A DNA stretch of 64,000 nucleotides from Morchella semilibera. Its lineage: Eukaryota > Ascomycota > Pezizomycetes > Pezizales > Morchellaceae. A program made the position numbers and the translations under genes. This document shows positions 37,562 through 50,400 of the stretch, piece after piece. Every line of letters starts with the position of its first letter. Position 1 is the first letter of the stretch. The notes beneath the pieces were generated by a model. That model had not been told where the DNA came from. It did not search any database and worked only from the letters and a program-made list of their open reading frames with translations. The stretch is from NCBI GenBank assembly GCA_009192285.1, contig WBVU01000010.1:1982111-2046110 (forward strand), written 5' to 3'.

Positions 37562-37684
37562 ATGGATAATCGCGGCTACTATGAGTACATTACGCACCCC
37601 GGAATACAGACCTGGCTCACTCACCTACGTCAAGTTATCAACATACTCGACAAAACGACCACAGAAAATCGTTATGTGCCTTAG
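37562..37684 (+). other. Unidentified coding-like stretch, probably decayed
   Basis: A 40-codon open stretch whose peptide looks protein-like (YYEYITHPGIQTWLTHLRQV). Coding-like composition seems to continue to about 37.9 kb, but not as an intact gene. I cannot name a family. It is best treated as a fossil of unknown origin. Confidence 0.25.
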
Positions 37685-38318
37685 ACTGATGAACTCAAAG
37701 AGATGAAGTACACAGCTCCCCTGACCGGACGAAATACTAATTGCCAGCGCATCCCATATCCTGCCTTACTCGTCGTGAAGGGTCATGTAGACAACGTTTA
37801 GAGAGCTGAGCCTGCTCTCAAGATTTGCACACAACGCCGACGTGTTCACATACGGGCACTTTTCATCAAACCCGGTATGTTTACAGACATGTAGCTATAG
37901 GCTATAATTACTTTTGACGGCCCTGTATCATCAATAGCTATATTTACTCCTGCATCACAGTGTGAGGCTGATTGATACCCAGGAATTTGTTTTCATAGCC
38001 TTTCCCGTCAGGTACTAAGTATTTAAATGTCCAAACATCCCCCCCCCCCCCCAAGCATTAACAGACTCATATATTAAATCGGTTTACCTTCTTCTCTACT
38101 AATATTTTACCATAACTCTCGGGTGCTACTCCTTTTCTCGGTGCCGACCAGCCCCTTGGCTAAGTTTACTCTCGAGCTCTCTATATATTGCGACCTTGGA
38201 ATATTTCAAACCTCAGGTGGGAATGAATTTTAGTTAATCGACTCTTAATACATGGAAAGATATTCTTACAATGGTGGCGGATTTTGATACAGTTGTTCGC
38301 GGTTGTCTTTCATCCGAT

Positions 38319-38531
38319 CTATATATTGGGCCCCACTATTAGCTGCAACCTTAACGTTTGACAAGAGGTCCCACCAATATCCTCGTTTCTCTGATCAACC
38401 GCCGCCCATAGGGCACCACCACCGCATGCACTGACATCTGCTCCTCTGTCCAGCAGTAGCTTCACAATATCCTCGTTCCCCTCACGAGCTGCCGCCTGCA
38501 GGGCACTGCCGAACTGTGCATTGACATCCAT
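38319..38531 (-). pseudogene. Ankyrin-repeat gene relic
   Basis: The minus-strand peptide from 38531 begins MDVNAQFGSALQAAAREGNE and continues DIVKLLLDRGADVSACGG and ALWAAVDQRNEDI. This is clearly one full ankyrin repeat plus parts of its neighbours, in the style of fungal NACHT/ankyrin (NLR-like) proteins (DVNAQ..G.ALQAAA..GNE). After about 50 residues the pattern is lost and a stop follows. No NACHT domain or further repeats are visible on either side, and a long poly(T) run lies 35 bp away. It is most likely a dead fragment of a large ankyrin gene family copied or recombined into this site. Confidence 0.7.
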
Positions 38532-38565
38532 GCATCGTTAAAACTCTATCAAGGTTAGCCGGCAT

Positions 38566-38566
<1 letters not shown>

Positions 38567-38600
<34 letters not shown>
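38567..38600. repeat. Poly(T) run, 34 nt
   Basis: An uninterrupted T34, adjacent to the ankyrin relic. In minus orientation it is a poly(A) tract 5' of the relic. Confidence 0.9.
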
Positions 38601-41600
38601 CATTTTTTTCGCTTAAGTAAAAACACTAGTTGTAACTAAAGACCTAATTCATAATCATACTCTTGCGCAATTGCCTAATATTCTCCCAAGGCATATATAG
38701 GAGGAACACCAGTACCTCGATTTTATGTACATTTTTTTTTGGCAGAATCTACAGGTTCGCGCTCCCCCCGCGTGCTGAGCTTCAATGCTTCACTACCTCC
38801 CGCTCGCAAAATTATTATCGGCGCGCATATCATTGCAAGAACATTGGCTACCAGCTTTTAACCAATGACGACCTCATAAGTCCCCTGACATCTCTTCGTA
38901 GCATGTGTACCACCATCCCGCATCATGTTCCGCAAAAGTCTCCACGGCCCTACAAACAATTAACGTTTCACTCCCACGCAGCCAAGACTGCGTAGGATCT
39001 TCATCCGGGCAGTTCCTAGTGACGACGACCCTCGCGCGATTGTTACATAGGGACTCGACTGGTCTATATCAGGGCCTGGTACGGAAACCTGCAGTTCTTC
39101 CCGCATGGTCGGACACACGCGTCTGCCCCTCCGGTACTTCTGTTGGGTTATATGATATACACGAGTCAGTATACTACTTGTCGCGGAGGGAACTCGGGAG
39201 TATACGGGAGTCGTTCTTTTTTATATCCCCTCGTTGGGACGTACCGGAGGGGGTGGGGAAACATCTCTCATTCATAAGGTATCACTCGATCAACTACGTA
39301 TACGCATGCATGTGATTTTTGATAACCCTCCCTCCTTAGCTTAGCTTGCTAATCAGATTGTATGAGGTTGTGTTTACAGTACCACGATATGTCTAATTGG
39401 TACGCATTATCCGGCACAAAAAAGAGGGGGGAAAGAGATAGGGAGGGAGGAGGTGCAAACAGTAGACAGCGCTTTTGTAAGCCAGTCTCAGAGGGGAGGG
39501 GGGAAAAATCTCGGGAGGGATCCGGTTCTGCTTCTTTTTTCTTTTTTTTCTTCTCTCTTCTTTCTCTTTTTTCTATTTATTTTCTTTTCCTTTTTTCATC
39601 TCCTCCAACTCGTGCCATACACTGTGGCGAGAGAAGGAGAGAGAGAGAGAATACGAAACCTGGCCGGCCGTCTCCATGCATTGAACACTTCATATATGGC
39701 CCTGGACCTCGGGGGAGAGCCAACCTCGGGCACATACTGATATATTACTACCATGCATAGTCGATTTACAAAAGAAATTTCCATGTCAGATGGTTTGCTA
39801 CATACATACCCACATATGGCATACAGGAGTATTACATATTCATCCTTATGGGGGGGGGGGGGCTGGTCACATTTGACCCCTTCCTACCAACCACTCAGGG
39901 CAGGCTTGGGATATGTAACTACTTGAGGACCAGCATAATATTAACCTCATTCTCAAGATGCATACAGGATTTGAAACGCAGAGGGAGAGAGAAAAAAGGT
40001 GCTATATCATATCGGGTCATACAAGAAAAGCTTTAAAATACACAGACACAAAGGTCCAGAGAGAGAGAGAGAGAGGTGAGAAAAACCAGTGAGTGGTTGG
40101 TGACCAGCCGGTCATTCATCCCATTCTTTTATTTCCTCTACAATTACAGCGGACGACATGACATCATTTTTTTCATCTATCTAAAACCTTAGCCTTAGGA
40201 GATCTCGAGTTTTGGAAAGACAAGAAAAAAAGTCATAACTGATATCAGGAGTAGATGGGAGATGCAACATATAAAAAAACGATTCGAGATGACTTCTTTT
40301 GGCGACCGATGGTTTGATCAGGAGATATCTTTGCCCGGTACAGACATACGCCGAACAACATCAGCCAAAAAAAAAAAAAAAAACAGGAAATAAATAAATT
40401 AAAATATCCAAGAATTCGAAACGGATGAACGGCGAATTAAGAACGACCCAATCAAACGCTATTCTTGGGTCTCGGAGAGAGCAGGAGATATGTCAGAAGA
40501 TGGCTTCTGTGTAGGTGAGAAGTGATATGAGAGGTCTCTTAGTCGTTGACAAAGGGCTAACACCAGACAATATATGTCGAAATAGTAATACCCATCGGTC
40601 CAAAACGAAATCACACCCCGTCACCCGACACCCAACTGCAGCTCCCAAAAAAAGAACACGATATAGCGATCGACAAGGAAAAAGGCCCGCATGAACGAGG
40701 CCACTGATCGAACGAGGGAGAAGGGGAAGAAAAAAAATTTAGATTGCACTGTCCGCCTACCTGCCTACATTCACATACATTTCTTTGTTGATTCTGCTTC
40801 ACCAGATCCTCATAAGGTAGATATGATATGTAATGTGGCTACCGGTGTTGTTTGGTACGACCTCAGTATACTGCCATGGCAGAGATAGCCACAACACGTA
40901 AGTAATACCAAAATGCATAGCCACCAATTAATTATTATTCCAGCTTTGATACATAGTTTGCGGACAGGACTTCCCTCCATCTCGCTAGCGGTCTAATTTT
41001 GTGGCCTCACCATCTCTCCCCCTGCCAAGGATAGCCCATCAAGATGGTTTTTTTAAAGAAAAAAACCAAATAAAAAACCCTACAGCAGTGGCTCGTTACA
41101 CGGCAAATCGGGGGAAGGGCGGGGGGGGGGGGTCTCTTGTATGCTACGGGATACTACTGCGACCACGGGCCACGGGTATGTAATGTATGCGATCAGAGTC
41201 ATATCGTTATATCGTATCGTGCATGAGCAATCATGGGGTACGAAACGAGAAGAATCCAGCTACATGATATGCGCATACACTTGACGCGAAGTATGCATCT
41301 CTAGCCAACCTCCAATGTGGCAAGGCACCTCGAAACAAAGCAAGAGGAGGGGGTGGTGGAAACGCTTCTTTTTCCCTGGGATCGAGGCGCACACAGTAAG
41401 CACCACTCTAAGTGACAGCACCTACATAGCCACAGGTGTTACAGTGGCCGTCCAGTTGAGGGGGGAGGGAGTAAGTTACAGCACTGTATCACCCGCAGTG
41501 GACCCTGCCAAGGGTACCCTCTTCTTCTCCATAACGCTAATCGAAACAGAGAAAAAGCTTAAAGGCACAAATGGCGAATGCGGAAGCCTGTCAACTTAAC

Positions 41601-44529
41601 GCCTCCTCCCCACCACCACCCCCCGGTCAAAGTCCCAACCCCAGCCAAACAAATCTCCAGGAGGACCCTGAAGAGGAAGAGCTAGAAGAACCGAAAGAAC
41701 AAAAGGGGAGGAGGAGACCACAAAGAGAGCCCCAACAGTTCTGTTAGAGACCGGGAACCCCTCTTCGACGTCACACACTCTTCTCCTCCCCCGAGTCCAG
41801 CATTTCGCATCGTCAAAAGAAGTGTTAGTTCTGAGACGGACTGCGCCCCGGTGCGCACGATAGGCATTCGCTAGGACGACGTCAACCAAGGTCCATCCAG
41901 CGAGGCGCGTGTATTTCAGATGGGGGGTGGTTGCCGCTTGCTTGGCCCCTCCCCCATCCAGTGGCCCCGTTGCCTGAGGGCGCGCAATTCCAATAACACT
42001 CAACCGAAAATTAAAATAACAATAATAATATATTCATATTTTTTTAAAAAAAGTTGGTGGTTTAGCTGATAGCGCTGATTTATATACGAGCACGATGACG
42101 CCAGATCTTCCTTTCTTGGTACCATGGAGACGACGAAAGCTCGAGCGTCAAGACATAAACCCCATCGTCAACGGTGGCCGACCCAATTGCAATTGCAAGA
42201 GGACCCTGCCTACTACCAAAATTCTGGCTGAATGACCATAAAAGCTCTAGAGGCAAAGCAAAGAAATGCTTCTTGGCGCTTCCCATTGGCTGCCTTGGGC
42301 CACCACCCACCCCACAGCACGTCACTACGCGCATGAGCCTTGAGTAGAAGGGTCCTTCTTCTTGGTTGACGATGTCGACCATAGAGGGAAACAACGCGTT
42401 GCCCTTTGGGACCCTGGACGTCGCCCTCGGTGCGCACCTATTGTTTATCGAGCCTGCCTTCCCTTTTGGCCAGCGTTGCAACCCAACCCACCCGGGCCAC
42501 CCCACCCAACCCAATCCTGCCAGATTTTGGAGCCGCATATCTATCATGCCGCGGGGCGCAGCGGCGCGCAACAACAGCAGCAGTCAATGACAGACTGGAA
42601 AACCAGGGAAATTTGGATCAAGCTCCTTCCTCCACCCCCCCCCCTCCCCCATCGTCAGCAATCGAGATGGAGAACAGAAAGAAAAAAGGGGTACATATGC
42701 GAGGGAAAAGAAAAGAAGAACATTTAAACAGCCAACTAATAAAATTCTAGCAAATCACTCTGGGTCACGGTGACTAAACTAACTGAACTTGCTGAATTCA
42801 ACTGACTGAACTGACTGAGAGTCGTGGTATGTACATACCTAAACTCACCACCACCACTAATGTCAACAACAACATACCTTACTCGCCCGGAGGCCCGGAT
42901 AGCGGGTGAGAGGGGAAGGGTAAAAGTACAGTGATGAAATACCACGATGATGAATGACCGTGCGGCTGAGGAAATTAACGATGGTAATGATAACTAACTG
43001 CCCTGCTGTAACAACCTGTTTTTTTTGTTTTTTTTTGCCGCCTTCTTTTCCTTCTTTCCCGCCTACCTTTTTCCCCACTACCACTACCATCATGGTTTCC
43101 GGATTGAGAAGGACCCCCCGTTTTATTGGGCGGAACGGAACATGTAGGTGGTTGTGCTGGTGCACCGCCAAAGAGGGGAGCACATAGCTGTCAGGCTTGG
43201 TGGCATGGCATAGCGTAAAAGCAGGAACAGAATGCTTACATACGCAGACGGGTGGCGAGAAACAACTACTCTACATGTATCTCTAACATCTGTTTTGTTT
43301 GACTGTCCGCCGAGACACCGGGAAGAGAATACCGTGTTGAAGGGGGGGAAAGGTTTGAGATAGAGGGAGAGAGAGCATACTGCATATGCATCCAATCTGG
43401 GAGATTTTGTGTCTTTTTATTTTTCATTCTAATCTTTTTGTTCCTTATATTTTTTTCGGTGGGGAGGGGGTGCAGATAGGTGTTGTGCACAAACGCCGCG
43501 GCGGCCACGGAGGTTGGTGATACTGCCGGCCTGACTGATACTGATGGTGCTGGCCGCTGGTGGTGCTGGTGCTGCCTTGCCTATCCCACCAGTCAACTGA
43601 TATCAACTAATCATGACCGATCGAAAGGCAATTAGTGATTTGTTAGAAAGGGGGCAAAGAAGAACAAGTAATTATCACGTTGGAAGACGATGGAACTATG
43701 ATGTATGTATCTTTTTTTCCCAAAAGGAGTGTTTTTTATTGTAAAGCCAGACAACAAAAGAGGTAGGGGAAAAGAAAAAAAAAACTAATTTAAAAAGAGT
43801 GAATACCCTACAAAAGAGAAACAGCCAAGCAGAGCCCAAAAAAAAAAAAAAAGCCAACTATCTCGATCTATCATCTCCAAACAAAAAACCCTAACCCTCC
43901 GCCAAAAAACAAAAATCAATCTCTATCAGGAAATCCTCCTATCCAGCCAACCAACTCCCTTTTCCCTCCCCCTGCCATTCTCGACTCGCGTTCCAATCAT
44001 GGACCGCTACTCTACTATAGGGAGGACCGGGGGGGATTTGTTTGTTGTTGTGGAAGGAGGCTCCAAAAAAATAAAAACCCGCAAACAGATGCAAAACACG
44101 ATAAAAACCAGCCAGAAGCCCTCTCAATAAGCAATGAGGATAGGCAGCGGCTCTAGCCCCTCCGTGAAGGAGGAGTATGGGGTTGGTGGTGGTGGTTGTG
44201 TATGATGAGGGGCAGGAGCTCGTATCGAGGAAATCACTTTCCATCGATAACTCTCATGGGTCCCGCCATGGGTTTCGGGGGGGGTGGTGGGAGTTGGGTG
44301 GAAGAAGTATCTATAAGCTGCTGTTTGATACTGCTGCTCTTATTCTTCCTTTCCCTTTTCCCTTTCCCCCTTTTTTGTATGCTCTTTTTCCCTCATAGTT
44401 GGTTACTTTCTCGAGCACCAAGAAAGCCTTTGATCGAGGTCCCTTTTTTTCATAAAAGGATCTCCCCTTCTCTTTTGTGTGTTTTTCTTTCCTTCCAGAT
44501 AACCCTCAAAAGAAGTCCTGGCCACCTAT

Positions 44530-45186
44530 CTAGAAGTACCTGGTCTGGACCTCTGGGTTGAAGGCCACGCTCCTGCCACTGCTTCTCGGGCTCGAGCTCA
44601 ACTCGCGCTCACCGCCCTCGATCCTCTTTGGGCTCGGGCTCCTCCTGTGGCTTCTGACCGGGGCAGCCTCCACCAAGCTCAATGACGATGTCCTCCTCGG
44701 GTCCACCACTCTCCTGCTGCCGCTCCTGTGGCTCACATCGCGGGCATAGGCTGATCCCCTGTTGACTGTCTGGGGGGCAGTAGCAGCAGGAACGTACTGG
44801 ACACGCTCGCGGGCGCGGTGGGCGTCGTGTGCGGCAACATCAACGTGGTTTGAGGGCGCTCCCTGGAGCTTGTGGGTGATTGCGCGGATGAGGCCGTCGA
44901 CTGGCTCCCAGCCCTCTGGGAAGGAGACCTCGATGACGCCCCCGGGGGTGCTGCGCGCCTTCTCGTAGAGGTTGAGGGCGATCTCCTGGGCGAGCTGGTG
45001 GCCGACGTCGCAGAGCTGGCGGTTGGCCGACTTGTGCACTGCGTAGGGGTCGATGCAGGCCGAGCAGTGCTGGGCGTGGATGTTGAATGAGCGGAGTGAG
45101 GTGGAAACACGGCTTGAGAGAGAATCAGTTTGGGGAGCGGGAGCTGGGGTGGTTTGGACCATGGCGCGGGAACCTGGCATGCGCAT
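44530..45186 (-). CDS. Conserved-type Cys/His-motif protein of unknown function
   Basis: A single minus-strand frame of up to 218 codons. Starts are possible at 45186, 45180 or 45162; the last gives MVQTTPAPAP and may be the true one. The core at residues about 33-75 reads SFNIHAQHCSACIDPYAVHK then RQLCDVGHQLAQEIALNLYE. It gives a C-X2-C-X6-H-X7-C-X3-H arrangement (C41, C44, H51, C59, H63) that could bind a metal. After it come an EVSFPEGWEPVDGLIRAI segment and a basic, Ser/Arg-rich disordered tail with SPSPKR and SSPRSSGRS motifs. I recall similar short Cys/His cores in uncharacterised Pezizomycotina proteins, but no named function. The gene is isolated by more than 13 kb on each side. Its upstream DNA (higher coordinates) is dense in CCAAA and TAG-type repeats. 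Coding status is likely; function unknown. Confidence 0.72.
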   Translation of the reverse strand: MRMPGSRAMVQTTPAPAPQTDSLSSRVSTSLRSFNIHAQHCSACIDPYAVHKSANRQLCDVGHQLAQEIALNLYEKARSTPGGVIEVSFPEGWEPVDGLIRAITHKLQGAPSNHVDVAAHDAHRARERVQYVPAATAPQTVNRGSAYARDVSHRSGSRRVVDPRRTSSLSLVEAAPVRSHRRSPSPKRIEGGERELSSSPRSSGRSVAFNPEVQTRYF

Positions 45187-45615
45187 TGTGATTGATTTTG
45201 GGGGGGGGTTGGTAGTAGTAGTTGTGGTTTGGTTTGGTTTGGTTTGGGTTGGGTTGGGGTTAGAAAAAGGTTGTTTGGAGTGAAGTTTGAGTACTACTCA
45301 GCTAGTTGTAGTAGTAGTAGGGTGGAATAGTAGTAGTAGTAGTAGCTGTATTAGCTGTATTAGCTATAGTAGTAGTAGTAGATGAGAGTTGTTTGGTTTA
45401 CTTGGCTGACTTTTGTATGATGGGGGGAAAAAAAGAAGATGGTCTGTGGGAGGGAGGAGGGTTTATATCAACCTGAAGGGGGAATCTTTATTTTGGGGGG
45501 GGTGGTGGAGCGTGTATGGTGTTGCGAGGATCCAGTAGCAGCAGGCCCACTCACGCGTATGACTGGTCCACCCAGCCAGCATTTCATGGGTGAGCGAGGG
45601 AGGACATGGGGACAT

Positions 45616-45632
45616 GGGGGGGGGGGGGGGGG
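45616..45632 (+). repeat. G17 run within GGGGACAT repeats
   Basis: Seventeen G flanked on both sides by GGGGACATGG units. Confidence 0.9.
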
Positions 45633-45694
45633 ACATGGGGACATGGGAAAAGGAAAAGTCGGGTCAGAACTTGTGAGTCTCATGCGCGATTGTG

Positions 45695-45735
45695 AGCTGC
45701 TGCTGCTGCTGCTGCTGCGTAAAGCAGCAGCAGCA
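45695..45735. repeat. (CTG)n/(CAG)n trinucleotide hairpin
   Basis: A CTG array (45696-45718) is followed after 4 nt by a CAG array (45723-45735). Thirteen bases of each pair perfectly around the 6-nt loop GCGTAA. Confidence 0.85.
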
Positions 45736-45955
45736 CCAGGTCCCCCTTCTTTTCTTTTTTTTTCTTTTTTTTTCTTTTTTCTTTTCCTGCTTACGCCCCT
45801 TCCATTCCCTTCCCTTCCAAGAAAATAAAAATAATTAATAGAGATCTCTCAAACACATACAGTCTCCAAATAAAAAAAAAATAAAAATAAAAAAAATAAA
45901 AAAATAAAAAATAAATACGTCGGTTAACCATAGCAAGCGCTCATGCTCGACTACG

Positions 45956-45970
45956 CCCCCCCCCCCCCCC
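45956..45970. repeat. C15 homopolymer
   Basis: An uninterrupted run of 15 C. Confidence 0.9.
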
Positions 45971-46000
45971 TCTCCCCTAGATCTACGCGCAGCCCCCATA

Positions 46001-46023
46001 GAGAGAGAGAGAGAGAGAGAGAG
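46001..46023. repeat. (GA)n microsatellite
   Basis: Eleven and a half GA units. Confidence 0.9.
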
Positions 46024-47416
46024 TGGGATAGTTACATCTATCAATCTCTCACACGTACTGTGGGTTGCCTTGTGCCTTGCCCGCGTTAAAGCCACTCTCG
46101 ACTCGCGCTGCTGTGTGTGTGTGTGTGGGTGTGGGTGTGTCACCAGAGAGCAACTTGCGTGCGCCTCCATCTCTGGATGGGGAATGGCCTAACGGCTCTT
46201 CCGCTCGCTCGACTACCCTACCTAACTCTACACCCTCTACCGGAGTCCACCGAGCGAGTGCTGTTTTCACAACTCACTCAACTCACCTCGCTCAACTAAA
46301 ACTCACTTTGGTAGAGTAGCGAGCTTATCCTGGTACGTATTTGCCCACATATGTGCCATACATAGCTCACATACATAGTACCCTACTTACATACCTACAT
46401 ACGTACATACATTTGACTGAACTGGTACTGTATGTCCTCGACTGAGCGGAAAAACTATGTGTACCTACCTACTGTACTGTACTTTACCTTGCTAGCTGTG
46501 TCGTGTTAACTCAGCAGAAGCAGCAGGTTAAGTTGGGTAGGATATTCTAAGGTTGCTGTCTTTCCCCCATCTGTCTGTCAAGCAAGCAGCAGTCGTAATC
46601 ACCAAAATATACTCGAACGAAACCCCGGAAATCCCCCCCCCCCAAAAAAAAAAAGAAAAAAGCAAAAAAGGAATGAAAAATATGTATGTATTCTTTCCTT
46701 TTTTTTTTTTCTTTCTTTCTTTTCTTTCCCGGATGCCCATGCCCCATTGCATCTCCGAACAGACTGCTTGCTTGCTTGCTCTCGACCTCCATCACCATTT
46801 CACCCTGTCCACACAAATTTTTTCCTTTTCGCGCGGCGGTGGTGGTGGTGGTCCAGTTGCCCAGTACTGTCAACCCCGTCTAAGTAGAAGGGTAGAGAAA
46901 TAGACCCGTTGCAAACACGACCGGCGTCGGTTCGGCATCCTGTCTTCTCCAAAAGAGTTGTCGGTCAGTTCACTTCCAGTCCAGTTACTACAATTAAAAA
47001 AGTCTGTCAGTCAGTTAATTTGGCAGGCTTGTCAATGCCTCCCCCCCCCCTCCCTTCCCATGAATTAATTTCCGCCAACACCGCCCTGCCCGTCAAGTCC
47101 GTCGGGTCGGGTCGGTGATGGATCTCTCTCTGCCAGTGCAAAACAACTGTAAAGGTAAAATAGTAAGATGCACCATAATATAGTGTTGGTGATGTGTGCC
47201 AATGATTTTGTTTCCCATTTTTCATTAAAATTTTTTTTTTTTTTTACTTCCCGCTCTGCCTCGTTCCCCATCTATCTACCCACCCACACACACACACCAT
47301 CCATCTATCTATCATCTACATGTAGGTAATTCCATCAACAGCCAACCCGGGCTCCTGGGTAAACAGAAGCAACGAGGTGAAAAACGAAAAGAAAAAAAGT
47401 GAAATGTGAGGCCCTC

Positions 47417-47441
47417 ATACCATACCATACCATACCATACC
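47417..47441. repeat. (ATACC)5 microsatellite
   Basis: Five perfect ATACC units. Confidence 0.9.
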
Positions 47442-50400
47442 TACCACCACCACAACCACCCCCAATGGCTTAGAATTCTTTTTTTTTTTTTTTCTTCCCC
47501 TTCAAAAAAACAATTAAAGAATCCCGCATCGTCGTTTTATCTATCCCACGCGCGCGGAAAAATAGTTGTTGTTTTTTTTCTCCTTGCGTGTGGTGGTGGT
47601 ATAAAACCGAATCGTTACCGTAAATACCTTCTACATGGTTCCCGGGGGGGCTAGCTAGATTCGATGGATGGATGGATGGGATGGGGAAGGACGTTTCGAT
47701 GAGATGTTCCGCTGGCTGGCTGGCTGGCTAGCGCCTGGCAGGAAGGAATCGTTCTGGAAACAGCAAACGCCCTGTTTTGACTCTAGTACAGACACTTCAT
47801 AGTATACTAAACACCCCCCCCCCCACCCCTACCTACCTACCCCATGGGTTCAGCAATTGTTCCCGCTTTACTCCCCGGTGGATCCATCTATCCATCTAGC
47901 TAATAATAAACCAGACGGGCGGGCGAATGGGGGGGGCCACAACCCGCAAAACCTTCCTCCACAGAATCTCCGCCAGCAACGACCGTAGTAAGATTGTGGA
48001 TGGATGGGATTGGGGGGGGAGGAGGAGGGACGCTGGGCCATGGTGGAAACCCGAATCGTTGTGTGTTGATTCCTCCAATTGATTACTCTCCCCATTAATT
48101 CTAACCTCACGCTTTCTCGCTCTCATACCTGCTCTGCTTACTTACGATACTATACTCTCACCTCACCTCATACATACATACAGACGAAAGAAGAATGATC
48201 TACTTCTAGCCTAGGCTGGTACCTAGGCTAACTCACCAGTTTTCCCACCTAACCTAACCCTTACTACAACTCAGCAGCAGCTTCTTAAAATGGTGGTCCC
48301 CTCCACCCCCAAGCGGCCTAGCCCTCGCTCGCTAGAGCACCGAGTTATCCGTCAAAGCCTAGCGTTAGGCGGGAGCTGTCAGGATTAGGAAAGGGAAGCC
48401 TCGATTGGTTTGCCAGCCCCCCCTCCCCCCATCAAGATATCCCCAGATCAGTGCAAGCTTAGCTGGCCCTCCCTCTCTTCCGACCCCGCGAAAAGGTCGG
48501 GGAAAAAGGAAAGAAGGTACATAAGTACAGTCGCTTCAAACCGAGTAGGTAGGTAGGTAGAGAGCAAGAAAAGAAAAGAAAGAGAGGGAAAGAAAGAAGA
48601 GAAAAAAAAGGAAGGAAAGGGCGCTCGCACCAGAACAAGAACAAGTCGGAATTATGCTGCCATGCAGTCCATGGATATGGCATGTGGCATGGCATGCTTG
48701 CTTGCTGCTGCTCGGCGTACCTTCGATCTACTCCCTCCCTCCCTCCCTTCCCTTCCCCCCCCTCTTTCTTTTTTGGACTTCAATATTCAATTACCCCTAG
48801 CCCTCCCCGCATATTGTATCGATATAGTGATTAGGGCGTCATTAATATTCATGCGTTATAACCATCTCAAACTCAAAACTTTGAGTTTCGAATGCCGTAT
48901 GTAGAGACGCAACTTCCCCCTCCCCGGGGCGTCCTCGTCGTCGTCGTCGTCTTCGGTATGCCAGCTGGGCATGTTCGGAATTTGTGATATATCGAAAGAA
49001 AAAAAAATTATTTATTCCATTTCCTCTACAATCGATACCGACCGAGCTACATTCGTTACCGCTATCCACGGCCGATGCTGACCCTCCCCTCCCCCTCCCC
49101 CTTGAATTACCCTTCCCGGGATTGAGCACATACTACCATACGTCCGCTGTATCAGAATATCTAAAATCAGGGCAAGGCAGGCAGAATAAGTAGGGCTTTG
49201 TAGTGGGTGGTGGTGCGGTGGCGGTCGTGGTCGTGGGTATGCATCACCACCACCACCACAACCACAACCACGGCGGTGGAAGAAGATCATGGACAAGAGA
49301 ATATTATTTCTCTCGTACCACCACCATAGAGCACGAGATAGAATCAATGGCCATCTATGGAGCACACGACTCACCACACACCACCAGTTCATACACTGCA
49401 TACCTCTACATCCCATCCATCCATCCACGTACGTCGCGGCCATCATCAATCAACCTGTAACGTATGTAGCTGTGCCTAGAACTTTTTAAAAAGTGAGCCA
49501 TATCATCTCAATGGAGATCCTCCCCCCTCCCCCCAATTACTTGCGCTTCCCTCGGCCGCCGCCGCTCATGAGCTGCCCGCCTATCATGGTTCAGGACAGG
49601 GCTTTAAACTTTTCTTTTTTGCTCGCGTCCTGCTTACATACATTACTCCATCCTACCAGTAAAGGTACATACTTGAAGTACCCCGGGTCTGGGGTGGAGA
49701 GGAGAGAAGGGAGCTAGCTAGCTGATCATTAATGATCCGATCCGCCGCGCCGAAGGGAAACTTCTTGCGGCCTCCCCCAGTTTGGGGGGGGGGGGGCATG
49801 TCGTGCAGGGACCATCTCTTCTTTCTTCCTCTTCTTCCTCTCATATATGTACTCTATATGTACAGACAGCACAAGACCGCGAGGAGAAAAAAAAATAAAT
49901 TATTTTTTATATCCTTTTATTTCCCTATTTACGCGCGCCCGAACCCAACCCAGTAACCAATTCCTCTCCGACCTTCGGGACGCATGCTACGCTTTGGGAC
50001 GAAGGGGCAAAGGGACAAAATGCCATATACCACTTTCCCACCCACACATCCACACATCCATCTGCATGCATGCATGGCGGATGCGGGATGGAGGGAGGTG
50101 GAGGTGGTGGAGGGCGTGGATGTGCGCCAACGAACCAACGAACGGACGAAGCCCAAACCCTAACCCACCCACACCCGCCCCTTAACCCTAAGCAAAAGCA
50201 AAGGTGATCCTCCTGTCTCTCTCGCTCCATGGGAAGGAAATCAGAGGGAAGGGCAATGCCATCCCGTCAATCTTATCCCTTCTTTGGACGTTCGTATACA
50301 ACTGTAACCGAGTTCTAGAGGGAAAGATAGAGATTTCACATCTGCCTGCCAGGTATGTGGGCTGGCAAGGCTAAGTCATGCTTTGACCCCAGGTTGATCC

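Larger units (their letters stand above)
30953..44529. other. Gene-poor interval, 13.6 kb
   Basis: No supported intact gene. To about 38.5 kb the DNA is of ordinary complexity with TACATGTA palindromes (31452, 31462, 33963, 36563), a C18 run, AATC microsatellites, one unidentified coding-like stretch (37562) and an ankyrin relic (38319-38531). From about 39.4 kb it turns into microsatellite- and homopolymer-rich DNA. Open frames at 38905-39315, 41596-42003 and 42080-42574 have no protein-like pattern. Confidence 0.5.

Noticed and set aside
38905-39315. 136-codon plus-strand frame
   Set aside because: No motif, no splice-compatible continuation and no coding bias seen; considered chance.
42080-42574. 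164-codon minus-strand frame and overlapping plus-strand frames
   Set aside because: Several frames are open at once in G/C-rich repeats; none has a coherent domain.
45200-45400. Regular GGTTT and TAG repeats considered as a CRISPR-like or satellite array
   Set aside because: Units of 3-5 nt without spacers; plain microsatellites in a eukaryotic genome.
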